Shown piece after piece: positions 27,601 through 39,600 of a stretch of DNA of 64,000 bases. The notes under the pieces were generated by a model. That model had not been told where the DNA came from and made no database searches. It saw nothing but the letters and a program-made list of their open reading frames with translations. Both the position numbers and the translations under genes were made by a program. This stretch comes from Liolophura sinensis (taxonomy: Eukaryota > Mollusca > Polyplacophora > Chitonida > Chitonidae), in assembly GCF_032854445.1 (NCBI RefSeq), contig NC_088306.1, positions 5,781,145 through 5,845,144 of the forward strand, read 5' to 3'. Position 1 is the first letter of the stretch. Each line of letters opens with the position of its first letter.

Positions 27601-30600
27601 ACAATGATATAGTTCAGTGTACAGTGATATGGCTTGTGTCATGTTGATATGTAGTACAGTAAAGCTTATACACGATGATGTAACTCTTGGTGTATTGGCA
27701 CAGCTCAAACTACAATGATATAGTTCAGTGTACAGTGATATGGCTTGTGTCATGTTGATATGTAGTACAGTAAACCTTATATACGATGATGTAACTCTTG
27801 GTGTATTGGCATAGCTCAAACTACAATGATATAGTTCAGTGTACAGTGATATGGCTTGTGTCATGTTGATATGTAGTACAGTAAAGCTTATACACGATGA
27901 TGTAACTCTTGGTGTATTGGCATAGCTCAAACTACAATGATATAGTTCAGTGTACAGTGATATGGCTTGTGTCATGTTGATATGTAGTACACTAAAGCGT
28001 ATACACGATGATGTAACTCTTGGTGTATTGGCATAGCTCAAACTACAATGATATAGTTCAGTGTACAGTGATATGGCTTGTGTCATGTTGATATGTAGTA
28101 CAGTAAAGCTTATACACGCTGATGTAACTCTTGGTGTATTGGCATAGCTCAAACTACAATGATATAGTTCAGTGTTCTGTGATATGGCTTGTGTCATGTT
28201 GATATGTAGTACAGTAAAGCTTATACACGATGATGTAACTCTTGGTGTATTGGCATAGCTCAAACTACAATGCTATAGTTCAGTGTACAGTGATATGGCT
28301 TGTGTCATGTTTATATATAGTACACTAAAGCGTATACACGATGATGTAACTCTTGGTGTATTGACTCAGCTCAAACTACAATGATATAGTTCAGTGTACA
28401 GTGATATGGCTTGTGTCATGTTGATATATAGTACACTAAAGCGTATACACGATGATGTAACTCTTGGTGTATTGACTCAGCTCAAACTACAATGATATAG
28501 TTCAGTGTACAGTGATATGGCTTGTGTCATGTTGATATATAGTACACTAAAGCGTATACACGATGATGTAACTCTTGGTGTATTGGCATAGCTCAAACTA
28601 CAATGATATAGTTCAGTGTACAGTGATTTGGCCTGTGCCGTACGAGTTGATATGTTGTACAGTAAAGCTTATATACGATGATGTAACTCTTGATGTATTG
28701 GCATACCTCAAACTACAATGATATAGTTCAGTGTACAGTGATTTGGCCTGTGCCGTACGAGTTGATATGTTGTACAGTAAACCTTATACACGCCGATGTA
28801 ACTCTTGGTGTATTGGCATAGCTCAAACTACAATGATATAGTTCAGTGTACAGTGATATGGCTTGTGTCATGTTGATATATAGTACACTAAAGCGTATAC
28901 ACGATGATGTAACTCTTGGTGTATTGACTCAGCTCAAACTACAATGATATAGTTCAGTGTACAGTGATATGGCTTGTGTCATGTTGATATGTAGTATAGT
29001 AAAGCTTATACACGGTGATGTAACTCTTGGTGTATTGACACAGCTCAAACTACAATGATATAGTTCAGTGTACAGTGATATGGTTTGTGTCATGTTGATA
29101 TGTAGTACAGTAAACCTAATACACGATGATGTAACTCTTGGTGTATTGGCACAGCTCAAACTACAATGATATAGTTCAGTGTACAGTGATATGGCTTGTG
29201 TCATGTTGATATGTTGTACAGTAAAGCTTATACACGATGATGAAACTCTTGGTGTATTGGCATAGCTCAAACTACAATGATATAGTTCAGTGTACAGTGA
29301 TATGGCTTGTGTCATGTTGATATGTAGTACAGTAAAGCTTATACACGATGATGTAACTCTTGGTGTATTGGCACAGCTCAAACTACAATGATATAGTTCA
29401 GTGTACAGTGATATGGCTTGTGTCATGTTGATATGTAGTACAGTAAACCTTATATACGATGATGTAACTCTTGGTGTATTGGCATAGCTCAAACTACAAT
29501 GATATAGTTCAGTGTACAGTGATATGGCTTGTGTCATGTTGATATGTAGTACAGTAAAGCTTATACACGATGATGTAACTCTTGGTGTATTGGCATAGCT
29601 CAAACTACAATGATATAGTTCAGTGTACAGTGATATGGCTTGTGTCATGTTGATATGTAGTACAGTAAAGCTTATACACGATGATGTAACTCTTGGTGTA
29701 TTGGCATAGCTCAAACTACAATGATATAGTTCGGTGTACAGTGATATGGCTTGTGTCATGTTGATATGTAGTACAGTAAACCTTATACACGATGATGTAA
29801 CTCTTGGTGTATTGGCATAGCTCAAACTACAATGATATAGTTCAGTGTACAGTAATATGGCTTGTGTCATGTTGATATATAGTACACTAAAGCGTATACA
29901 CGATGATGTAACTCTTGGCGTATTGACTCAGCTCAAACTACAATGATATAGTTCAGTGTACAGTGATATGGCTTGTGTCATGTTGATATGTAGTACAGTA
30001 AAGCTTATACACGGTGATGTAACTCTTGGTGTATTGACACAGCTCAAACTACAATGATATAGTTCAGTGTACAGTGATATGGCTTGTGTCATGTTGATGT
30101 GTAGTACAATAAAACTTATTCATGATTGTGTTACTCTTGATGTATTGGCATAGCTCAAACTACAATGATATAGTTCAGTGTACAGTGATATGGCTTGTGT
30201 CATGTTGATATGTAGTACAGTAAACCTTATATACGATGATGTAACTCTTGGTGTATTGGCATAGCTCAAACTACAATGATATAGTTCAGTGTACAGTGAT
30301 ATGGCTTGTGTCATGTTGATATGTAGTACAGTAAAGCTTATACACGATGATGTAACTCTTGGTGTATTGGCATACCTCAAACTACAATGATATAGTTCAG
30401 TGTACAGTGATATGGCTTGTGTCATGTTGATATGTAGTACACTAAAGCGTATACACGATGATGTAACTCTTGGTGTATTGGCATAGCTCAAACTACAATG
30501 ATATAGTTCAGTGTACAGTGATATGGCTTGTGTCATGTTGATATGTAGTACAGTAAAGCTTATACACGATGATGTAACTCTTGGTGTATTGGCATAGCTC

Positions 30601-33600
30601 AAACTACAATGATATAGTTCAGTGTTCTGTGATATGGCTTGTGTCATGTTGATATGTAGTACAGTAAACCTTATACACGATGATGTAACTCTTGGTGTAT
30701 TGGCATAGCTCAAACTACAATGCTATAGTTCAGTGTACAGTGATATGGCTTGTGTCATGTTGATATATAGTACACTAAAGCGTATACACGATGATGTAAC
30801 TCTTGGTGTATTGACTCAGCTCAAACTACAATGATATAGTTCAGTGTACAGTGATATGGCTTGTGTCATGTTGATATATAGTACACTAAAGCGTATACAC
30901 GATGATGTAACTCTTGGTGTATTGACTCAGCTCAAACTACAATGATATAGTTCAGTGTACAGTGATATGGCTTGTGTCATGTTGATATATAGTACACTAA
31001 AGCGTATACACGATGATGTAACTCTTGGTGTATTGGCATAGCTCAAACTACAATGATATAGTTCAGTGTACAGTGATTTGGCCTGTGCCGTACGAGTTAA
31101 TATGTTGTACAATAAAGCTTATATACGATGATGTAACTCTTGATGTATTGGCATACCTCAAACTACAATGATATAGTTCAGTGTACAGTGATTTGGCCTG
31201 TGCCGTACGAGTTGATATGTTGTACAGTAAACCTTATACACGCTGATGTAACTCTTGGTGTATTGGCATAGCTCAAACTACAATGATATAGTTCAGTGTA
31301 CAGTGATATGGCTTGTGTCATGTTGATATATAGTACACTAAAGCGTATACACGATGATGTAACTCTTGGTGTATTGACACAGCTCAAACTACAATGATAT
31401 AGTTCAGTGTACAGTGATATGGCTTGTGTCATGTTGATATGTAGTATAGTAAAGCTTATACACGGTGATGTAACTCTTGGTGTATTGACACAGCTCAAAC
31501 TACAATGATATAGTTCAGTGTACAGTGATATGGTTTGTGTCATGTTGATATGTAGTACAGTAAACCTTATACACGATGATGTAACTCTTGGTGTATTGGC
31601 ACAGCTCAAACTACAATGATATAGTTCAGTGTACAGTGATATGGCTTGTGTCATGTTGATATGTTGTACAGTAAAGCTTATACACGATGATGAAACTCTT
31701 GGTGTATTGGCATAGCTCAAACTACAATGATATAGTTCAGTGTACAGTGATATGGCTTGTGTCATGTTGATATGTAGTACAGTAAAGCTTATACACGATG
31801 ATGTAACTCTTGGTGTATTGGCACAGCTCAAACTACAATGATATAGTTCAGTGTACAGTGATATGGCTTGTGTCATGTTGATATATAGTACACTAAAGCG
31901 TATACACGATGATGTAACTCTTGGCGTATTGACTCAGCTCAAACTACAATGATATAGTTCAGTGTACAGTGATATGGCTTGTGTCATGTTGATATGTAGT
32001 ACAGTAAAGCTTATACACGGTGATGTAACTCTTGATGTATTGACACAGCTCAAACTACAATGATATAGTTCAGTGTACAGTGATATGGCTTGTGTCATGT
32101 TGATGTGTAGTACAATAAAACTTATTCATGATTGTGTTACTCTTGATGTATTGGCATAGCTCAAACTACAATGATATAGTTCACTGTACCTGGGACAAAT
32201 AATATATTCTGTTATATTAGTCTCAGATTGTACAGTGTAGCCACGATATGGTTGAATTATTGCCGATGTGACGTTAAGCAATAAGTATTCATTCATTTAT
32301 TCATTCATACAAGTGGTATGACGTGTATCATTTTGATATGTAATGAGTTACATTATGTACATGTAACTTGTAACGAAATGATATATGGTTCAAGTTAAAT
32401 GACATTATACCGTGTTCTTGCCTGTTGATATGTAGTACGGTACATCTTCTGCACGATTATTATCTCGTGGTGTATGCCTCAGGCTATAGCGGTATTGTTA
32501 CTTGTACAGTGATATGGCTTTATATAAGTATCATGCTGATACGCTGTGTATGCTCGGCTATGTTATGATATGCTCAGCTCTGCTAGGTAAAGCACATGTA
32601 ATCGATTGTGGTTGCATAACATCTGGTACATGTATACAGTTCGTGGAGCAGTGATGCGTGGAACAGATATATAGCTCGTGCATAATACAGGCATATAGTT
32701 TGTGTTACAGACATATAGTTTTTAGACATGTAGTTCAGGGTACAGATGTGTAGTTCACGGTACAGATATAAATTGCGTAATACGGACATGCTCTCATTGT
32801 ACCGACATTTAATGCGTGTTAAAATGTAAGACAGGCATATATTCAGTTAAACGCCTATATACCATGTGGTACAGGTTGTGACCAAGTTGTGAATGTATAC
32901 TTTGTGCCAGTCATTTACTTTAGATGCCATCATTTTTTGTGAGGTTTAAAACTCGCTATAGAATTCTGCCTGTTATCCTGTGGGATTACGGTGTAAAAAT
33001 CGCAGTTAGTTATAATTATGATAAAGGTAACAGTTAACGTTGTGCGCGTCGTTTTATTATGATTTGAGTTGATTACAGGAATTGAAGTCGGCCCGGTGAG
33101 TCTGCGCACAGCGCTGTAAATGTCCGGCGTGTACAGAAATAACAGCTCTGTAAACGCATTAAATAGGAGCATATCACGGGAATTCAGTCGCCAGCAGTAA
33201 TGTCACGACAATCTCGACAGGCGAGATGAAGCGCTGATCAAATTTGCTTAAACGTCTCTAGATAGTTTGCAAATAGATTCTGAATACCCGATTAAGCCAA
33301 ACTGTTTTTCGACGCGTCTTGATTACTTTAAACGTCTACAGGGAAATGTGTATCTCCTTCCACCTTGACGGCCCTTGGCCATTACATGGAGCCGTCGGCG
33401 TTATGACGGCGCTGCTGACGTCCGAAAGTCTCGTGATGATCTGAACCTGACCAGCCGGCCTCATGCCACAGTGCACAATTAATTTTCAATTTACTTACAT
33501 GTTAACGTTAGCCTCACGGCACTGACCCTAAAATTTGGGAGCCCCCAAAGTTCCCGGCTTGATAATCCCCACCCCCTGACACAACTAATGTCAAATTCCT

Positions 33601-36600
33601 GATATCGGTTGACCCATGAAATTTTTCACAAAGCTGAGTATCAGGTGAGAGGGATCAAAGCCACACAGACAGAGGCCAGTGAAACAAAACCTTTCACTGC
33701 TTTTGCCTGGTGTGCTTCCGCAACCTTTCTCTGAAAAACACACAATTTTATACCTAGAATGGAAACATTGAAGCCTGTGCTACAAAATGACACCACTTAA
33801 CAAACAGAAAAAAAATAAAACGAAGAAGGGCCGTCCAAATGAAGAAACTAAATTATTTCTAAAAATAGCTGAGGATTCATTCGAAGGATCACATTCCTGA
33901 CCTGAAAGCATTTCTGACTGTATCCAGAAAGAATTACAAAGATGGCAGTTCACTGAGATGAGGCCGGATTTCACCTCTCATACATGTGGCCATTTGTAAA
34001 TCGCACTGTCTTCGTTGTCCTGGTTTTACTCGCTATTATATAAACTTGTATTTTGCGGTCCAAACTCAGTCAGTTTTCCAAGTATGTTAAAAATGGCACC
34101 AATCTATGGCTTATAATATCCGTGAAACCAGTTGCAAGCAGAAATCTTGTCTTGTGACTAGAATAGAGGCATATATGAAACTTTAGCATATTTTGTACAC
34201 TGGGATAAACTGCGACATACAAACTGTCTCGCTCTCTTTTAGAAAGAACAATTAAAGGATATTTCTACACCAAACATTCTCCCAGACTTCATAACATTCA
34301 AAGTACTTGTACGACCAAGCCCATACATTTTTTATAACGAATGTATGAGTTTTTCCCAGTGCTTTTTGTGCCACAAAATTGGTTGATCAGTTAACCGACA
34401 TGATGGATATTGGAGATATCCATCTTAATCTAGGAAATGGGCTGTTTACCGTTCCCCATTTGTTTTGTCACTCTGCATTAATTTTTATTTATAGAGCAGG
34501 TCTTCTATGTGAAAATATCTGCTTTACATTTAATCTCTTATGCAAGGGGAGAAAGTACATGAATTTGAAATATATACTTTCCTACCATTTCAGCCATTGA
34601 TCTGTGAGTTCGAATTGTTGGGGGGAAACTGTACTACGTTACACTAAAAGAAAACATGTTGCTCTTATTTTTCAGAAACCTGACGCAGCTCCCGCTGAAT
34701 CCAGTTTTTGTTCTACTTTCATTTGTCTGTTATTTCGTTACAGGTGGCAAGCTCTTCCAGAGGGCAATTTTGCAGAGTGGTTCATCTCTGAATCAATGGG
34801 CAACGTCCACGGACTCACTGAAATGTTCACATGAACTAGGCAGGCGGGTTGGCTGTTTTAATAAAACAGAATCTTCCTCTTCATTTATTTCCTGTCTTCG
34901 ATCATTGAGCGTGGAGCAGCTGCTTAACTCGTCCCCATCGGCGCCTAAATACCGAACGTGTTTCGGACCGGCAAGTAACCCGTTCAGCGGTGCTATTCCT
35001 CGCCCCGTCAAGTCCCTGTTGGCCCAGCCCATGTCCGTGTTCCCGCGGGCTGCCGTCATGCTCGGCGTCACAAAGACGGACGCTGTGGAATACATGAACC
35101 AAGAGGATATTGTGACTAACATGACGGAGCTCAGGAAATCTCAGATACTTCGCACCTTTGTCCATAACACCTTTAAATACCAGAAACAGAACATATACGA
35201 AATACTGGCCCACCATTACACAGACTGGGAGAATACCATCGAGAGGCGATCCACCAAGGATAACGTTCTGGAACTCCTGAACGACGGGCTGTACGTGGCG
35301 CCCATTGTCAACGTGGCTAACTTCCATTCCCAATCCGCCAACACTTTCCTGTACACGTTCACCTTCAGCTCGGGAGGAGAGACGTCGCACCATCTTCTCA
35401 ACTCGCCGTTCGCAAACGAACTTCCGTACGTATTTGGAGCACCTCTAGTCCAGAAGCTCAGTCCGTTCTCGAACGACTTCGGCAAGACGGCACGGCTGGT
35501 GAGCGAGGCGGTCATGTCGTACTGGAGCAATTTCGCCAAGACAGGGTACGTCTTTAATACCTGACACCTTATACCTTAGCCCGAACCAAACAGCTGTAAC
35601 TGAATTGAAAGAAAAACATAAAAAGATCAGGCACTGCCATATAGGCACAGCTGTATTAAGTGCACTTAAGCGCTGCAGCGTTTCCCCCAGTAATTAGTTT
35701 ATACAACGGTGTTTAACGGCTTCCTTATAAATTTAAAACATGACCATGGGACATAATTAGTTTAGTGACCGTGGTGTAACATATAACATAGGTATGTCAC
35801 GCTCCCTTGAAAAAATAGGTTATGTTACGTTGCTTTCTACTGTTGCCCTGATATAGTGTCACGCATCATTTATATCCCCTTACCACTCTGATAACACAAG
35901 TCACCTGTCGATAAGCTCTGTGTCAATTAGTTTCTCATAAAGATTCGCTACATGACCTTAATAACAATTAATAACTGCTGTATCCTTTTTTTGCTTGGGT
36001 AAGAAGTTGTGAGTTAAGTCAGACAGTACAGGCAGGTAAGTTTACACTCTCAACCACACCTGCGTGTTATGGCTAGGTAAATATATAGATGTTGATTTGG
36101 GTTTGTTACATGTCCCTGTTTAGTGGTATGATGCACGCCTGCATTCATTTAGCTAACGAATATGAAAAAGCCAATTTCCACCAGTGATTCAATTTCTGAT
36201 CGTTTTATAATACATAATATGCATATTTAGTTTGTGTGTATCTACTAAGTTGGTGATATTTACAAGTTCTTAGTTACGTCTAACAAGTTTCGAATTCAGT
36301 GAATCTCCGGATGGTGGCTGGTTTCCTCGGGCTCTGGCAGGTTTCTTTGCATGATAATGCTGGCTGCCGTCGTATGAGTGAAATATTTTTGGCTACGACA
36401 TACAACACTAATCCGTACGTGAGAAGGTTTGCTAGCAACCTGCGGATGGTATGAGTTCCCCCGCCTTTCCCCGGTTTTCTCCCATCATAGTGCTGGCTCC
36501 CGTCGTATACTGTAAGTAAAATATTCTTGAGTACGAATGAAAACACCAGTTAAAAAGATAAATAGATAAAACACTAATCAACTTAAAAAAATAAATAGAA

Positions 36601-39600
36601 TTAAGTGGGGAAATAAACAACTGAGACGTGCAATTCTACAACCACTGGACTTACCATTTCATAAAGATACCAGCGGATCGAGGCCAAGTGGAGAAAGGTG
36701 CATGCCCTTTAATCGACCAGACACAATAGGTGTGGGTTCAAAACCGTGATTGGGCAGGGAATTTGTTGACGTGATGGCGTGAGTATGTGTGTGAGTACTT
36801 TGAAAAAAATAGTCCGTTAAATTTAACACAAAGTCTGTTATCTGAATGATGCTAGAACGCATTCTGTTACAGTTGCATATTATTCTGTTAAATATAACAC
36901 CCATATTCTATTAATTCAACGTAAATATTCTATTAACCTGCGGATGGCCGTGGGTTTCCCCCGGGCTCTGCCCGGTTTCCTCCCACCATAATGCTGGCCG
37001 CCGTCGTATAAGTGAAATATTCTTGAGTACGGCGTAAAACACCAATCAAATAAATAAATAAATAAATATTCTATTAGACTTATGTTGAATACTATATAAT
37101 ATTGTGTTGTAATAACAGAATACAATCTAGCATCACTCAGACAAAAGACTCACTCAAATTAACAGATTATTTTTTTGAGTGTACTACGGATTGTTCCCTG
37201 AATAATGTCGCATTTGGTCTCTGTCAAACTGTCTAACAATGACCCATCATGATTTATAGGGATCCTAATCTGCCCGAACTTCCAGACTCCTTGGACGGAA
37301 CGAAAAACAGATTTGCCGGTATAAAATGGCCAAAATACAATTCCAGGAGACAGAGTTATCTGCATATAGGTAAGAGTAGCCAGGCAGAAATCATTGTCAA
37401 CCCATTAGTGGGGCGTCACCCTTCCCAGTCAAGTTATACTTACACCGTGTCAACGAGTCATGTTTCCCTCCTCTAACTTCTCGGTCAGAAGCAACAAGCA
37501 GGGCAGCTACGAGTACCATTTTTAAAGTCTTTGGTATGACCCGACCCGGACTCGATCTCAGGTCTCACAACCTTGGAGCGGACGCTTTAGCCAATAGGCC
37601 ACCGAAGTGGTTTCTCTCCCGTGTCTGTTCAAATTACATTGTTCTTTTGCACGTCTTATGTTCTTGGCCTAGCCCTCGAGAGTGGACTTAAATGTTAGGC
37701 TCTTCATGTACACTTACATGAACTTCTTATGAGATCATCTGCCGTCCACCAATATGGCGCACACATTCCGCACTCATTGCGTTACATGTGGGAGAGTTGG
37801 TCAGTTGCTTACCAAATGTCGGTGGTTTATTCCAAACAAGCGGATTCCTTCATCCATGCCACCGAATGATTTGATACAAGTGTTCTTTTCTCGAGGGCGG
37901 AGTTAATAACCAGGGACGTAATCAGACAAGCAAGCGCGATTTTCACTCCGTGCTGATATGTTAATTATATCGGCTAATCTATTATGTAAATTCACCAGTC
38001 AAGTTTTACTCGAATCAAAAGGCTAACAAACAATTCGTGATATAAATTAATCAGTGAATTAAGAAAAAAAAAAGAAACAGGGAAGTCATTAATGAAACAA
38101 ATAGTGAATAAACCAGTGACAGATTCACTAGAAGAACGATTAGAGCAAAGAGAAACATAAAACACTGCAGGTTGTTCACCAGAATATTTAAATGATTATC
38201 TAAACACTCACAGAGCAAGAAATAAATAATGGAGTGGTGACCCGTAAAGAAACTATCCATAAATCTGTCGGTGAAGAAAGCTGTGAGTGCCTCAAGAAAA
38301 GAAAATGTAAAATTCGTGAAAGCAATTAAACATGAAGCTGCTAATGCATGAGAACATGCACATGTAATCGATTAATTAACAAATATTAAAGAGCGACACA
38401 AAGGGTGAATCAAAGAGCGTGCAATCACTGAACAAAAAAACAACAACAACAAAAACAGCCAAGCAAGTCATGAATGTAATAACGCAATAAAGTAAATCTC
38501 ATTTTATAATCTAAATGAGCTGTAGTATAATCAATAGAATTAGGTCACTGATCATAAAGATATCAGCGAATCACGCAGAAAGCACGAAAACAGGGAGACA
38601 GCATCTAAGAAATAGCGGACACATAGTTAACATGTTGGTATTGTTCCTGAGTAATGAGTAGCTCAGTCAATCAGCCATCTACTTGATGTTTAGTCGCCAT
38701 TAGGTCCCCCCACGCACAGCCCTCCCCTCAGCTCCACCCTCATCCGACCAGCCTAACCTGGGCAGACATTTGGAGTGTGAGATTACGGGGTGTTACTGCT
38801 CTGCAGACATCTGATGGACGGTTGTCTGATACAAGACAACGCGGAGAACGACACGTCCTAAAGCTTTATAGCGACTCTCAGATCGTCTGTTAACAGCCAA
38901 GACAGAAATCGTCGTCATGATCGTCTAGAACCCTTGTCTCTCACCACGAGTCCCAGTCCTACCCTGACCAGAAGTCTGCTTCTCTCTGGTGTACTGTCTA
39001 GAAAGGTCTTAAATCCTCCGTCCACTCGACCAGCCCGTCGTCTACACCACTCCGCCATTCCTCTGAGGTGGCGAAATTCCCAGGGTGAACTCACCACGCT
39101 CAGGTGTCCACTGTCGTAGAATCATATTTGTCTCTTGGTTCTAATTCGCTTGTCTGACCGTATTAACGGCAGAAAGTCTCCATCATTCTTCATCTGTGTA
39201 TCGAGGGTCTGTAAAATCAGAGCAAACCGTCACAAACTGTGAGTGTGATCTCTATGCGAGTTAATCGACCTATGTGTAAGTCTAGCATCTATGCGATCCC
39301 GGTCACTGTATTAGTTTGACCTTATAGTGAAATTTTGACAGTGTGTGAGTCAGACCTCTGGGGTAGTCTGACTTCTGTATGAGTCCGACTTCTGTGTGAG
39401 TCTGACATTTGTATGAATGGGACCTCTGTATGGATCTCACTTCCGTGTGAGTCTGACCTTTGTGTAAGCCTGACTTGTGTGTGAATCTGATATCTGTAAG
39501 AGACTGACTTCTGTGCGGGTCCGACCTTTTTATGGGTCTGACTTCTGTGTAAGCCTGGCCTCATTGTGAGTCCGAGCTCTGTTGGAGTCTGATTTCCGTG

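Larger units (their letters stand above)
15799..34743 (+). other. Neuroligin-like intron (phase 1, 18,945 bp) carrying the 111-bp satellite
   Basis: Donor GT at 15799-15800 and acceptor TTTCGTTACAG ending at 34743. The exons on either side join as [14 protein letters not shown], matching the family without a gap. About 44% of the intron is the 111-bp tandem array at 23925-32190. The rest holds SINEs, a 22-bp minisatellite and dispersed repeats. Confidence 0.85.
35546..37259 (+). other. Neuroligin-like intron (phase 2, 1,714 bp)
   Basis: GT at 35546-35547 and AG at 37258-37259. The polypyrimidine tract before the acceptor is weak. The joined reading [13 protein letters not shown] matches the family FAKTGDPN block exactly, which fixes both splice sites. 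The intron contains two tandem partial SINEs and a MITE-like element with a SINE inside it. Confidence 0.88.

Noticed and set aside
23939-31876. Many minus-strand frames of 37-residue repeats
   Set aside because: Their unit is the 111-bp satellite, a multiple of three. Frames stop wherever a 4-bp-longer or substituted unit occurs, and they run antisense to the host gene.
34793-35648. Minus-strand frames opposite neuroligin-like exon C
   Set aside because: They are antisense shadows of a strongly supported coding exon.
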